NCBI RefSeq assembly: GCF_000961885.1
Contig: NZ_JZKH01000038.1
Location: 1 to 64,000, forward strand
Reading direction: 5' to 3'
Source of the DNA: Streptomyces rubellomurinus
GTDB lineage: Bacteria > Actinomycetota > Actinomycetes > Streptomycetales > Streptomycetaceae
Length of the DNA: 64,000 nucleotides
A program made the position numbers and the translations under genes. Below, piece after piece: positions 42,453 to 51,390 of the stretch (positions are counted from its first letter, which is position 1; the number at the start of each line of letters is the position of its first letter). Under the pieces are notes generated by a model, which did not search any database, was not told the origin of the DNA, and saw nothing but the letters and a program-made list of their open reading frames with translations.

Positions 42453-44039
42453 CTACCGCCGCTTCCGGGACGTCCCGAACAGGCTGCGCGAGATCTCCTG
42501 CCCGAGCTGCCGCCCGGCCGAGCGGGCGAAGGACTTCACCGTCGGGTTGCTCAGCAGCGAGCCGAGCAGCCCGCCCGCGCCCTTCGCCTCCTCCCGCTCC
42601 TCCCGCTCCTCCCGCCCCTCCCGCCGCGGCGCGGGCTCGCGTTCGGGCTCCCGCGCCGGCTCGACGGGCTCGGGCCGCGCGGCGTCGGCCCGCGCCGTCA
42701 GCTTCTCGTACGCCGACTCCCGGTCGATCGCGTCCCGGTAGCGCGCCGTCAGCGGCGAGGCGTCGACGGCCGCCTGCAGCGCCGCCGCCTCGACCGGCCC
42801 CATCAGCGACTGCGGCGCGCGCAGCCTGGTCGCCGCGACGGGCGTCGGCGCGCCCTTCTCGGAGAGGACGGTGACCACGGCCTCGCCGGTGCCGAGCGAG
42901 GTGAGCACCGCGCTGAGGTCGTAGGAGGAGCGCGGGAAGGTCGAGACGGTGGCCTTGAGCGCCTTGGCGTCGTCCGGGGTGAAGGCGCGCAGCGCGTGCT
43001 GCACCCGGTTGCCCAACTGCGCCAGGACGTCGGCCGGCACGTCCTTCGGCGTCTGGGTGACGAAGAAGATGCCGACGCCCTTGGAGCGGATCAGCCGGAC
43101 GGTCTGGGTGATCGCCTCCAGGAAGGCCTTGGAGGCGCCCTTGAACAGCAGGTGCGCCTCGTCGAAGAAGAACACCAGCTTGGGCTTGTCCGGGTCCCCG
43201 ACCTCGGGCAGTTCCTGGTAGAGGTCGGCGAGCAGCCACATCAGGAAGGTGGAGAACAGCCGCGGCCGGTCCTGCACGGCGGGCAGTTCGAGCACCGAGA
43301 CGACGCCCCGGCCGTCCGGGGCGGTCCGCAGCAGTTCGGCGGTGTCGTACTCGGGCTCGCCGAAGAACGCCCCGGCGCCCTCGTTCTCCAGCACGGTGAG
43401 CGCGCGCAGGATGACGCCCGCGGTGGCGGCGGAGAGGCCGCCGATGGTCTTCAGCTCCTCCTTGCCCTCGGGCGAGGTGAGGTGGCCGATCACGGCGGTG
43501 AGGTCCTTGAGGTCGTAGAGCTCCAGGCCCTTCCGGTCGGCGTAGTGGAACACCAGGCTGAGCGAGGACTCCTGGGTCTCGTTCAGGTCCAGCACCTTGG
43601 CGAGCAGCAGCGGCCCGAAGCTGGTGACGGTGGCCCGGACCGGGATGCCGGCGCCCTGACCGCCGAGCGCGTAGAACTCGGTCGGGCAGCCCTGCGGCGT
43701 CCACGGCTGCCCGACCTCGGCGGCCCGGGCGGCGGTGCGCTCGCTCGGCGTACCGGGCGCGCAGACGCCGGAGACGTCGCCCTTGATGTCGGCGAGGAAC
43801 ACCGGCACGCCCTGGGCGGAGAGCTGTTCGGCGATCAGCTGGAGGGTCTTGGTCTTGCCGGTGCCGGTGGCCCCGGCGACCAGCCCGTGCCGGTTGAGCA
43901 CGCCGAGCGGGATGCGCACCTGGGCGTCGGGGTACGCGGTGCCGTCCAGCAGCACCGCGCCGAGGTCGAGCGCGGGCCCGGTGAAGGCGTACCCGTCGGC
44001 GATCTCGCGGACGGACGGCGGGGTGAGGGCGGAGGACAT
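42453..44039 (-). CDS. HerA/DUF853-type ATPase
   Basis: This 528-residue P-loop ATPase has Walker A GATGTGKTK (about residues 55-63) and Walker B KLVFFFDEAHLL, with FVTQTPKDVPADVLAQLGNRVQHALRAFTPDDAKAL as sensor segment. Residues 445-490 are an Arg/Glu/Pro-rich linker (EPEREPAPRREGREEREERE). The family is annotated as helicase HerA-like (DUF853). It may translocate DNA or anchor at the membrane; its role is not well defined. AGGAG precedes ATG 44039. Confidence 0.86.
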   Translation of the reverse strand: MSSALTPPSVREIADGYAFTGPALDLGAVLLDGTAYPDAQVRIPLGVLNRHGLVAGATGTGKTKTLQLIAEQLSAQGVPVFLADIKGDVSGVCAPGTPSERTAARAAEVGQPWTPQGCPTEFYALGGQGAGIPVRATVTSFGPLLLAKVLDLNETQESSLSLVFHYADRKGLELYDLKDLTAVIGHLTSPEGKEELKTIGGLSAATAGVILRALTVLENEGAGAFFGEPEYDTAELLRTAPDGRGVVSVLELPAVQDRPRLFSTFLMWLLADLYQELPEVGDPDKPKLVFFFDEAHLLFKGASKAFLEAITQTVRLIRSKGVGIFFVTQTPKDVPADVLAQLGNRVQHALRAFTPDDAKALKATVSTFPRSSYDLSAVLTSLGTGEAVVTVLSEKGAPTPVAATRLRAPQSLMGPVEAAALQAAVDASPLTARYRDAIDRESAYEKLTARADAARPEPVEPAREPEREPAPRREGREEREEREEAKGAGGLLGSLLSNPTVKSFARSAGRQLGQEISRSLFGTSRKRR

Positions 44040-44218
44040 CGGCGCACACTCCTGAGCGACGGACGGCTGGCGGCTGGTGGCGAGGAAGGCGGGCCGCGAC
44101 CGAACTTCGCGACATTTCCCATCAAACAGCCGCATTCGCCCGCCCGCAGCTCACACCCGGGGGCGTGGCGGCGCCGCGGCTGCTACGCCATTCGCCGTCC
44201 GAACGGTAGGCTTTCCGT

Positions 44219-44515
44219 GTGATCTTCAAGCGCATCGGCAATGGGCGGCCGTACCCGGATCACGGCCGGACGAGCACCCGCCAGTGGGCTGACGTCGCCC
44301 CGCGTCCGGTGCGGCTCGACCAGCTGGTGACCACCAAGGGCCAACTCGACCTGGAAACCCTGCTGGCCGAGGACTCGACCTTCTACGGGGACCTCTTCGC
44401 CCACGTGGTGAAGTGGCACGGCGACCTCTACCTGGAGGACGGGCTGCACCGGGCCGTACGGGCCGCGCTGCAGCAGCGCCAGGTGCTGCACGCCCGCGTC
44501 CTCGAAATGGAGTGA
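44219..44515 (+). CDS. conserved streptomycete protein (annotated VapB-like antitoxin)
   Basis: This 98-residue protein is highly conserved in Streptomyces: MIFKRIGNGRPYPDHGR, then RLDQLVTTKGQLDLETLLAEDSTFYGDLFAHVVKWHGDLYLEDGLHRAVRAALQQRQVLHARVLEME. It is often labelled VapB-family antitoxin, but no toxin gene is adjacent. TAGGCT (44207-44212) lies 6 nt before GTG 44219, consistent with a leaderless mRNA. The antitoxin function is doubtful. Confidence 0.82.
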   Translation: MIFKRIGNGRPYPDHGRTSTRQWADVAPRPVRLDQLVTTKGQLDLETLLAEDSTFYGDLFAHVVKWHGDLYLEDGLHRAVRAALQQRQVLHARVLEME

Positions 44516-44781
44516 CGGCCGTCCCCGGCCGCCTCACCCGCATCCCGGACCGCCCGACCGCCACCCCGCGGAGGGCGGTCCGCGCGTACCCGGACACCCG
44601 GCCGGGTACCCCCTTTCGGGTACCGGGATACTCCAGATGATGATCGTTTAGTACCTTCGCAGCCGGACGGCACTACGCTGCTGACTACGGCTACGACCTG
44701 GGATTCCGCCGCACCCGGCGGACACCCGCACCGGCCGACCCGTCATCCCGACCCCGCCCCGGCACGAGGGGGAGACAAACC

Positions 44782-45477
44782 GTGAGCATGTTGACTCCCC
44801 AAGGCCTCAAGGGGAAGCAGTACCGCGTCACCGGCAACGCCTACCCGCGGCTGGGCCGGCCCCCGAAGAAGAGCCGCAAGGTGATCGCGGCGCTCGCGGG
44901 CCTGCTCGCGCTGGCCCTGATCGCCCTCGGCGGCGTGCAGCTGTACGACATCTTCTCCGGCCGGAACAAGAACACCTCGGCGCAGGCCTGCGCGACCCCG
45001 TCCGGCAAGGCGCTGGCCGCCCCGACGCCGGGCGCCACCCCGGGCGCCCCGGGCGCTCCCGCCGCCGGCACCCCGGCCGCCGCCCAGGGCGACCCGCACG
45101 CGATCCCGAAGCCGGCCACCGTCACGGTGAACGTCTACAACGCCACCACCAAGGCCGGCCTGGCCGGGCGGACCGCCGAGGAGCTGAAGAAGCGCGGCTT
45201 CACCATCGGCAAGGTCGGCAACGCCCCGGCCGAGCTGGACAAGAAGGTGCCCGGCCCCGCCCAGGTGATCGCCGGCCCGGCCGGCGCCGGCGCGGGCACC
45301 CTGGTCGGCTCGCAGATCGCCGGGGCCGCCGTCACCGCCGACGCCCGCACCGACGCCACCGTGGACTTCGTGATCGGCGACAGCTACAACGCCCTGCTGG
45401 ACGAGAACCAGGCGGCCGCCGCCCTCGCCCTGGCCGTCAAGCCCTCCCCCACCCCGACCGCCACCGGCAGCTGCTGA
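44782..45477 (+). CDS. membrane-anchored LytR C-terminal-domain protein
   Basis: This 231-residue protein has a short cytoplasmic N-terminus, one transmembrane helix (VIAALAGLLALALIALGGVQLYDIF), a Pro/Ala/Gly linker and a LytR_C domain (VTVNVYNATTKAGLAGRTAEELKKRGFTIGKVGNAPAEL to VDFVIGDSYNALL). It is probably extracytoplasmic and cell-wall related. The GTG at 44782 follows GGGGGAGA. The gene next to upp is conserved in this position in Streptomyces. The 266-bp upstream gap holds two CGGGTACC copies (44603 and 44618) but nothing else clear. Confidence 0.84.
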   Translation: MSMLTPQGLKGKQYRVTGNAYPRLGRPPKKSRKVIAALAGLLALALIALGGVQLYDIFSGRNKNTSAQACATPSGKALAAPTPGATPGAPGAPAAGTPAAAQGDPHAIPKPATVTVNVYNATTKAGLAGRTAEELKKRGFTIGKVGNAPAELDKKVPGPAQVIAGPAGAGAGTLVGSQIAGAAVTADARTDATVDFVIGDSYNALLDENQAAAALALAVKPSPTPTATGSC

Positions 45478-45493
45478 CCCGCCGGCGGACGGA

Positions 45494-45549
45494 CCCCGAA
45501 CGGACGAGAGCCCCCCGACTCCGGTCGGGGGGCTCTCGTCCGTTCGGGG
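45494..45549. terminator. long perfect bidirectional terminator
   Basis: Perfect 26-bp arms (45494-45519 and 45524-45549) with a TCCG loop. It lies between the convergent LytR_C and upp genes and serves both strands. Confidence 0.93.
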
Positions 45550-45555
45550 TGGGGG

Positions 45556-46191
45556 TCAGCCCGCGGTGCCGTACAGGCGGTCGCCCGCGTCGCCGAGGCC
45601 GGGGACGATGTAGCCGTTCTCGTTCAGCCGCTCGTCCAGCGCGGCGGTGACCACGGTGACCGGCAGCCCGGCCAGCTCCCGCTGCATCACCTCGACGCCC
45701 TCCGGCGCGGCCAGCAGCACCACGGCGGTGACGTCGGTGGCGCCGCGCTCGATCAGCATCTTGATCGCGGCGACCAGCGTGCCGCCGGTGGCCAGCATCG
45801 GGTCGAGCACGTAGACCTGGCGGCCGGAGAGGTCGTCCGGCATCCGGGTGGCGTAGGTGGAGGCCTCCAGGGTCTCCTCGTTGCGCACCATGCCGAGGAA
45901 ACCGACCTCGGCGGTGGGCAGCAGCCGGGTCATCCCGTCCAGCATGCCGAGGCCGGCCCGCAGGATCGGCACGACCAGCGGGCGCGGGTAGCTGAGCCGG
46001 GTGCCGAGGGTGACCGCCACGGGCGTGGTGATCTCCACCTCGTCGGTGCGGACGTCCCGGGTGGCCTCGTAGGCGAGGAGGGTCACCAGCTCGTCGGTCA
46101 GGCGACGGAAGGTCGGCGAGTCGGTGCGCTCGTCGCGCAGGGTGGAGAGCTTGTGGGCCACCAGGGGGTGGTCGACGACGTGGAGACGCAT
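45556..46191 (-). CDS. upp: uracil phosphoribosyltransferase
   Basis: This 211-residue cytoplasmic enzyme makes UMP from uracil and PRPP (pyrimidine salvage). The PRPP loop is [21 protein letters not shown], the uracil-binding end is [18 protein letters not shown], and [16 protein letters not shown] is the conserved middle. Length is typical. It shares its start region with the divergent small gene at 46355. Confidence 0.95.
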   Translation of the reverse strand: MRLHVVDHPLVAHKLSTLRDERTDSPTFRRLTDELVTLLAYEATRDVRTDEVEITTPVAVTLGTRLSYPRPLVVPILRAGLGMLDGMTRLLPTAEVGFLGMVRNEETLEASTYATRMPDDLSGRQVYVLDPMLATGGTLVAAIKMLIERGATDVTAVVLLAAPEGVEVMQRELAGLPVTVVTAALDERLNENGYIVPGLGDAGDRLYGTAG

Positions 46192-46354
46192 GCATCGAGG
46201 TTAGCCCGCTCCCGGACGCGCGTACGACACGCCGTGCCAGGGCCGCTGACCGGGACGGGTCACCTCGCGGTGACACGCCGTGACACGCGGCGAATGTCCG
46301 GTCGGAAACGGATCCCGTGGTATCAACCGGGCCGAACTGGGAATGTCTCGACGC

Positions 46355-46591
46355 ATGACGAGCAACCCGAAACCCGGGGACGGCTCGGCGGACGAGCCCG
46401 TCATCGGGGCGGGCCGGCGCTCCGGCCCGTCGCAGGACCCTCCGGAGACCGAGGCGGAGCGCCGCAAGCGGCGGGCCGTCTTCCTGCGCGAGCTCGCGGA
46501 GGCGCGCGAACTGCGCGAGCGGGTCCAGCCCCGGCGGACCAAGGAGCGGCGGATGCGCGAAGCGATGCGGATGCGAACGTTCCGGATCTGA
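46355..46591 (+). CDS. small basic conserved protein
   Basis: This 78-residue protein reads MTSNPKPGDGSADEPVIGAGRRSGPSQDPPETEAERRKRRAVFLRELAEARELRERVQPRRTKERRMREAMRMRTFRI in outline. The N-terminal half is disordered and acidic. The C-terminal half is a strongly basic helix that could bind nucleic acid. An ATG at 46343 is an alternative start. It is divergent from upp. Similar small proteins sit here in Streptomyces, with function unknown. Confidence 0.68.
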   Translation: MTSNPKPGDGSADEPVIGAGRRSGPSQDPPETEAERRKRRAVFLRELAEARELRERVQPRRTKERRMREAMRMRTFRI

Positions 46592-46849
46592 CCGGGCCCT
46601 CCGGGGCGCCCGGGCGCGCTCCGACACGCTCCGCACCGCACCGGTGGCACGCCGTCGCCCGCCGGTCGGGCCTTCCGACACGACCTGCGAAGACGCGCTG
46701 CCGAACACCCCCCGCAAGGGCGGGCTTTCTGTCACGATTCCGATGGGACGGTCCGAACAAGCGGACCGCCTCTGGCGCGGGGGCGGCCAGGATTCCGCGT
46801 CGCCCGTACGCGCCGACAGCCGAGACCGATGATCTTGGGAGTGTCCCTG

Positions 46850-47386
46850 GTGGCGTACTTCGCTGCAGTGCTTGCTCGCACCGAGGACGGGTGGGATGTG
46901 AGCGAGGCCGAGCTCGACGACGTCGAAACCCTGGCCGACCTGGCCGACCTGGCCCGCGACAGTGCCCAGGACGACGACAGCGTCCTGATCTTCATCGAAC
47001 AGGAGGACGCCTGGTTCGCCATCGTCCGGGTGGACGGCGAGGAGGACCCGCGGATCTTCGTGTCGGACGGCGCCGCCGCCGCCCGCAGCTCCTACGGCTC
47101 CGTCCTCACCGACGAACTGGTCGACCAGGCCGGCGAGAGCGAGTTCGGCGACCTCGACCACCTGCTGGACGAGAGCGAGGACACCCAGGCCCAGGACGAC
47201 GAGGACGAGGACGGCCGGGGCAGCGTCCCGGTCGGCCCGCTCGGCGACTCCCACCTGCTCACCGAGTTCGGCCTGGCCTCCGAGGACCTGCTCGGCCTCA
47301 GCGGCGAGGGCGCGGTGCCGGGCGACGCCCTGGAGGAGATCGCCGAGGCCCTGGGCTGCGGCGAGGTGCTGGAGGCGGTCCGGTAA
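46850..47386 (+). CDS. tRNA adenosine deaminase-associated protein
   Basis: This 178-residue acidic protein is found directly upstream of tadA throughout actinobacteria. VAYFAAVLARTEDGWDVSEAELDDVETLADLADLARDSAQDDDSVLIFIEQEDAWFAIVRVDG is the conserved part; the middle is a Glu/Asp-rich linker (EDTQAQDDEDEDGRG). GTG 46850 follows GGGAG. The role is inferred from linkage only. Confidence 0.85.
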   Translation: MAYFAAVLARTEDGWDVSEAELDDVETLADLADLARDSAQDDDSVLIFIEQEDAWFAIVRVDGEEDPRIFVSDGAAAARSSYGSVLTDELVDQAGESEFGDLDHLLDESEDTQAQDDEDEDGRGSVPVGPLGDSHLLTEFGLASEDLLGLSGEGAVPGDALEEIAEALGCGEVLEAVR

Positions 47387-47437
47387 CGGCCGGTGCCCCG
47401 CACCGGCACCCGGGCCGGATGCCCGACACTGGATGCC

Positions 47438-47965
47438 ATGCAGCCCGCATCCGCCGCGCAGACCGCACTCCGCATCGCCCCCCTGCCCGCTCCCGTCCGC
47501 CCCGACCCGGTCCGTGACCGCTGGGCGGCGCCGATGCGCCTCGCCATCGCCGAGGCCGCCCTGGCGCCGGCCACCGGTGACGTCCCGGTCGGGGCGCTCG
47601 TCCTGGGCCCGGACGGCGAGGTCGTCGGGCGCGGCCACAACGAGCGCGAGGCGGTCGGCGACCCGACCGCGCACGCCGAGGTGGTCGCCATCCGGCAGGC
47701 CGCGGCGAAGCTCGGGGAATGGCGGCTCTCCGGCTGCACCCTGGTCGTCACGCTGGAGCCGTGCACGATGTGCGCCGGCGCCATCGTGCTCTCCCGGATC
47801 GACCGGGTGGTCTACGGCGCCGTCGACGAGAAGGCCGGCGCGGCCGGCTCGCTCTTCGACGTGATGCGCGACCGCCGGCTCAACCACCGCCCCGAAGTGG
47901 TCTGGGGCGTCCTCGCCGAGGAGTGCGGCGAGCAGCTGCGCGCCTTTTTCGACACCCACCGCTGA
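47438..47965 (+). CDS. tadA: tRNA-specific adenosine deaminase
   Basis: This 175-residue Zn-dependent enzyme deaminates A34 to inosine in the tRNA-Arg(ACG) anticodon. Catalytic motifs are THAEVVAIRQAA (HAE) and LEPCTMCAGAIVLSRIDRVVYGA (PCxxC), with GDVPVGALV at the substrate site and FDVMRDRRLNHRPEV near the end. The start may be ATG 47438, or ATG 47534 (MRLAIAEAA), which gives the usual length. It is 51 bp after its associated gene and upstream of tRNA-Ser. Confidence 0.93.
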   Translation: MQPASAAQTALRIAPLPAPVRPDPVRDRWAAPMRLAIAEAALAPATGDVPVGALVLGPDGEVVGRGHNEREAVGDPTAHAEVVAIRQAAAKLGEWRLSGCTLVVTLEPCTMCAGAIVLSRIDRVVYGAVDEKAGAAGSLFDVMRDRRLNHRPEVVWGVLAEECGEQLRAFFDTHR

Positions 47966-48033
47966 CCCCGGCCGCGGGCCGGCTCCGGATACGGATTTCG
48001 TGACCGCGCCACCCGTCCGGTAGAGTTCCCCTC

Positions 48034-48120
48034 GGTAGCGTGTCCGAGCGGCCAAAGGAGCACGCCTCGAAAGCGTGTGTGGGGGCAACTCCACCGTGGG
48101 TTCGAATCCCACCGCTACCG
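48034..48120 (+). tRNA. tRNA-Ser (anticodon CGA)
   Basis: This is an 87-nt class II tRNA. The acceptor stem is GGTAGCG (48034-48040) / CGCTACC (48113-48119) with discriminator G. The anticodon stem is CACGC/GCGTG with loop CTCGAAA, anticodon CGA at 48068-48070 (reads UCG). There is a long variable arm (TGGGGGCAACTCCA) and T loop GGTTCGAATCC. CCA is not encoded. It is not the target of the fragments at 4287, 12118 and 16430, whose T arm differs. Confidence 0.96.
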
Positions 48121-48130
48121 CTCGAAAGCC

Positions 48131-48161
48131 CGAGGGCCCGTCCGATCCGGACGGGCCCTCG
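48131..48161 (+). terminator. terminator of tRNA-Ser
   Basis: CGAGGGCCCGTCCG-ATC-CGGACGGGCCCTCG is a perfect 14-bp stem 11 bp after the tRNA, followed by GCGTTT. Confidence 0.9.
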
Positions 48162-48191
48162 GCGTTTCCGCGCACCCTCACACGCGAAAAA

Positions 48192-48353
48192 GGGCTCCGC
48201 ACCCCGGGCCGATGACCACCGGTGCCCGGTCCGTGCGGAGCCTGAGGGGGGAGCGGCTCGGGGGGACTGACCGCTCCCCCTGCGGAGTTCCCACCACCGG
48301 GTCCGCGTCGGGGGAGAGTCGCGGCGCCCGGTCCCACAGCGGGGAACTCCGGT
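48192..48353 (+). other. highly structured intergenic region, possible non-coding RNA
   Basis: The 449-bp gap between tRNA-Ser and the 48570 gene has no credible ORF. It contains nested inverted repeats. GGCTCCGCA pairs with TGCGGAGCC (about 48193-48242). GGGGAGCGG pairs with CCGCTCCCC (about 48248-48277). GCGGAGTTCCC (48281-48291) pairs with GGGGAACTCCG (48342-48352), enclosing a CCGGGTCCGCG/CGCGGCGCCCGG pair. It could be a small RNA or a 5' leader. The SRP RNA signature GGAAGNNAGCA is absent. Confidence 0.35.
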
Positions 48354-48569
48354 CCACGCACCGGGGATTCCTGCCAGATCCTCGGTACGTCGTCCATCCT
48401 GCCGCCCGGGCCGCCGCCGGGCACCCGGAGAAAGGCCCCACTCGCGGGGACCTTCGTCCCGCCGGGCGAACGCGTCGCACACTTGATAGCCCGTCCGGTG
48501 GATAAGCTGCCCCTGAGGGTCGCCCGGGGAGCCGATGACGGCGGCCCACAGCAGGGAGGAAGGTCACCG

Positions 48570-48734
48570 ATGGCGCAGGCGAAGAAGATCGGCATCGTGC
48601 TCCTGCTCGTCTTCGTCCTCTACTCGATCATCACCTCGCCGGCGCGGTCCGCCGAGCTCGTCCAGCTGGGCTTCGAGGGCATCTCGAACGCCGCCAAGGC
48701 GGTCGGCACCTTCATGACCGGGCTGATCAAGTAG
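48570..48734 (+). CDS. small single-span membrane protein
   Basis: This 54-residue protein reads MAQAKKIGIVLLLVFVLYSIITSPARSAELVQLGFEGISNAAKAVGTFMTGLIK in outline. One transmembrane helix (IGIVLLLVFVLYSIITS) is followed by an amphipathic C-terminus. AGGGAGGA at 48554-48561 supports ATG 48570. Function is unknown. It lies upstream of the Dabb gene. Confidence 0.72.
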   Translation: MAQAKKIGIVLLLVFVLYSIITSPARSAELVQLGFEGISNAAKAVGTFMTGLIK

Positions 48735-48831
48735 GCCCGGCCGGGCCCGGGGGCGGACGGCCCGCGAGCGGCGCGGACGCACCGGCTACCGTGGGCGGCA
48801 CTTCCTGTCCCCGTCCGCGAGGAGCGGCATC

Positions 48832-49125
48832 GTGATCCGCCACCTGGTCCTGTTCAAGCTCAACGAAGGCGTCACCAAGGACGACGAGCGCGCGCTCGCC
48901 GGCGCCAAGGCCTTCGCCGAGCTCGGCTCGCTGATCCCCGAGCTGCGCGAGTGGGAGTGCGCCTGGAACACCACCGAGCGCGACATCGCGTACGACTACG
49001 CGATCAACAGCCTGGTCGAGGACCGCGAGGCCCTGCAGGCGTACCTGACCCACCCGGCGCACCAGGCCGCGGCGGGCCTGTGGCGCGAGTTCGCCACCTG
49101 GGTGATCGCGGACATCGAGGTCTGA
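48832..49125 (+). CDS. Dabb (stress-responsive alpha/beta-barrel) family protein
   Basis: This 97-residue dimeric alpha/beta-barrel protein has IRHLVLFKLNEGVTKDDERALAGAKAFAELGSLIPELREWECAWNTTERDIAYDYAINSLVEDREALQAYLTHPAHQAA as essentially the entire domain. GTG 48832 is preceded by GGAGCGG. The cellular role is not known for actinobacterial members. Confidence 0.88.
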   Translation: MIRHLVLFKLNEGVTKDDERALAGAKAFAELGSLIPELREWECAWNTTERDIAYDYAINSLVEDREALQAYLTHPAHQAAAGLWREFATWVIADIEV

Positions 49126-49193
49126 TCCCGGCACCGCGACAGGGCCCGGCGACGGGCCCCGCCCCCGCGGCCCGTCCCCCGGACGGCCCGCGC

Positions 49194-49220
49194 CGCCCCG
49201 CCCGGCCTCCGGGCGGGGCG
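49194..49220 (+). terminator. hairpin terminator after the Dabb gene
   Basis: CGCCCCGCCCGG-CCT-CCGGGCGGGGCG is a perfect 12-bp stem 70 bp past the stop. The remaining 200 bp up to the sigma gene hold no ORF or clear palindrome. Confidence 0.78.
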
Positions 49221-49431
49221 TCCTGCTCTGTCCGGGAACGATCCTTGCGGCGCCTCGCCGCGGGGCCCGGCGCAGGTCGCACACCCCACCAACACACCTC
49301 CGCCGGGTACTTGCCCGAACTACGCCCACCTTGTGATGCTATGACCGGTTTTGCCGGACATGGCGAGGTGAGGAACCCGCCGCGACACCCGCTCCGCAGG
49401 GCCCGCCGTAGACGACTTTGGGAGGGGTGAC

Positions 49432-50277
49432 GTGTCCGTGGACGATGTGCTGGCAGAGATCATCAGCCCGGCCGGCGAACTCCGCCCGGACGGGCTGCGC
49501 GGCCCCGGCGGGCGACCCGCCGTGGACGTCCGGACGCTGACCCGGGTGCTGTTCGAGCGGCTCGCCGAGCTGCCCCCGGACGCCCCCGAGCGGGAGCGGG
49601 TCCGGGCCGCGCTGATCGAGGTGAACATCCCGCTGGTGCGCTACGCCGCCACCCGCTTCCGCAGCCGCAGCGAGCCGATGGAGGACGTCGTCCAGGTCGG
49701 CACCATCGGCCTGATCAACGCGATCGACCGCTTCGACCCCACCCGCGGCGTGCAGTTCCCCACCTACGCGCTGCCGACCATCCTCGGCGAGATCAAGCGC
49801 TACTTCCGGGACAACGTCCGCACCATGCACGTCCCGCGCCGGCTCCAGGAGCTGTGGGTCCAGGTCAGCGGCGCGATGGAGGAGCTGACGGTGCTGCACG
49901 GGCGGGCGCCCAAGGTGCCCGAGATCGCCGCCAGCCTGCGGATCCCCGAGGAGGACGTCCGGGCCTGCCTGGACGCCGGGCGGGCCTACAACGCGGCCTC
50001 GCTGGAGGCGGCGCAGGAGCACGAGGGCGGGCTCGCCCTGCTCGACCGGCTGGGCTACGAGGACTCCGCACTGGCCGAGGTCGAGCACCGCGACATGGTC
50101 CGCCACCTGCTGGTCCAGCTCCCCGAGCGGGAGCGACGGATCGTGATGCTGCGGTTCTTCGCCAACCTCACCCAGTCGCAGATCAGCACCGAGCTGGGGA
50201 TGTCCCAGATGCACGTCTCGCGACTGCTGTCGCGGATCCTGACGAGGCTTCGGACCGGCAACTCCTGGGAAGAGTGA
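49432..50277 (+). CDS. SigB/SigF-family sigma factor (SigF-like by position)
   Basis: This 281-residue RNA polymerase sigma factor is of the SigB/SigF/SpoIIAC group. Region 2 is [65 protein letters not shown]. Region 3 follows VPRRLQELW. Region 4 is [41 protein letters not shown]. It has a GGAGGGG ribosome-binding site and GTG start. By the tadA - tRNA-Ser - sigma - sigma order it is probably the orthologue of S. coelicolor sigF (sporulation), which I recall as SCO4035. Its activity is expected to be held by an anti-sigma factor. Confidence 0.9.
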   Translation: MSVDDVLAEIISPAGELRPDGLRGPGGRPAVDVRTLTRVLFERLAELPPDAPERERVRAALIEVNIPLVRYAATRFRSRSEPMEDVVQVGTIGLINAIDRFDPTRGVQFPTYALPTILGEIKRYFRDNVRTMHVPRRLQELWVQVSGAMEELTVLHGRAPKVPEIAASLRIPEEDVRACLDAGRAYNAASLEAAQEHEGGLALLDRLGYEDSALAEVEHRDMVRHLLVQLPERERRIVMLRFFANLTQSQISTELGMSQMHVSRLLSRILTRLRTGNSWEE

Positions 50278-50320
50278 CATCGCAGCGCGTCACCCCGGTG
50301 TGACTTTTCGCGACGTTCGG

Positions 50321-50346
50321 GTTTGCCGTGGCCGGTGTGCCGGTAT
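50321..50346 (+). promoter_or_regulatory. SigB/SigF-type promoter before the second sigma gene
   Basis: GTTTGC (50321-50326), a 14-bp spacer and CGGTAT (50341-50346) match the consensus GTTT-N14-16-GGGTAY of SigB-like sigma factors. It lies 77 bp before ATG 50423, suggesting that the second sigma gene is driven by a sigma of this same family. Confidence 0.6.
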
Positions 50347-50422
50347 GGAGGGGGTTGGGCCCCCGCCGGGAACCTCCCTGCGTCGGCCCCCGTTCAACCG
50401 TCAGTCACGAGGGGGTGGGCGC

Positions 50423-51301
50423 ATGTCCGGAGAGCTCGGCACTGCGGAGATCCACGCTGGTCAGGCCGAGGCCGCGGCCGTCGCCGAGGGCGCCGTCCCG
50501 CACCAGCGGGCCACGCCGGACGAGGCCCCGCCCGGCGCCGGGCTGGACACCCGGACGCTCTCCCGCGCGCTGTTCCTGCGGCTGGCCGCGCTGGAGCCCG
50601 GCAGCCCCGAGCACGCCTACGTCCGCGACACCCTGATCGAGCTCAACCTGCCGCTGGTCCGGTACGCCTCGGCGCGCTTCCGCAGCCGCAACGAGCCGAT
50701 GGAGGACATCGTCCAGGTCGGCACCATCGGGCTGATCAAGGCGATCGACCGGTTCGATCCGGAGCGCGGGGTGGAGTTCCCCACCTTCGCGATGCCCACC
50801 GTGGTCGGCGAGATCAAGCGCTTCTTCCGGGACACCAGCTGGTCGGTGCGGGTGCCGCGCCGGCTGCAGGAGCTGCGGCTGGCGCTCACCAAGGCCGGCG
50901 ACGAGTTGTCCCAGCGGCTGGACCGCTCCCCCACCGTGGCCGAGCTGGCCGCCTGCCTGGGGGTCAGCGAGGAGGACGTGGTCGAGGGCCTCGCGGTGGG
51001 CAACGCCTACACCGCCAGCTCGCTCGACTCCAGCCCCGGCGAGGAGGAGGGCGACGGCCCGCTCGCCGAGCGGCTCGGCTACGAGGACCTCGCGCTGGAG
51101 GGCGTCGAGTACCGCGAGTCGCTGAAGCCCCTGCTGGCCAAGCTGCCGCCGCGCGAGCGCCGGATCATCATGCTGCGCTTCTTCGGCAACCTGACCCAGT
51201 CGCAGATCGGCGAGGAGATCGGGATCTCCCAGATGCACGTCTCGCGACTGCTCACCCGCACCCTGGCGCAGCTGCGCGAGGGCCTGATCCACGAGGGCTG
51301 A
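50423..51301 (+). CDS. second SigB/SigF-family sigma factor (SigN-like by position)
   Basis: This 292-residue paralogue of the preceding gene has region 2 [66 protein letters not shown] and region 4 [48 protein letters not shown]. The N-terminal 40 residues are low-complexity. ATG 50423 follows GAGGGGG. By synteny it is probably the orthologue of S. coelicolor sigN, recalled as SCO4034. The pair probably arose by tandem duplication. It lies just upstream of the polysaccharide operon. Confidence 0.88.
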   Translation: MSGELGTAEIHAGQAEAAAVAEGAVPHQRATPDEAPPGAGLDTRTLSRALFLRLAALEPGSPEHAYVRDTLIELNLPLVRYASARFRSRNEPMEDIVQVGTIGLIKAIDRFDPERGVEFPTFAMPTVVGEIKRFFRDTSWSVRVPRRLQELRLALTKAGDELSQRLDRSPTVAELAACLGVSEEDVVEGLAVGNAYTASSLDSSPGEEEGDGPLAERLGYEDLALEGVEYRESLKPLLAKLPPRERRIIMLRFFGNLTQSQIGEEIGISQMHVSRLLTRTLAQLREGLIHEG

Positions 51302-51390
51302 GCCGCCGGGGCTCCCGGGCCCCGGCGCGCCGCATTCCGGACGGCCCGCATTCCGTCCGCGGCCGGGGCGGTGGACGAACCCGCGCCCGC

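Noticed and set aside
44219..44515. toxin-antitoxin module
   Set aside because: The gene is often labelled VapB, but no PIN-domain toxin or other partner lies next to it and the sequence is conserved like a housekeeping gene.
48192..48353. SRP (4.5S) RNA
   Set aside because: The universally conserved apical motif (GGAAG with AGCAG) is not present on either strand.
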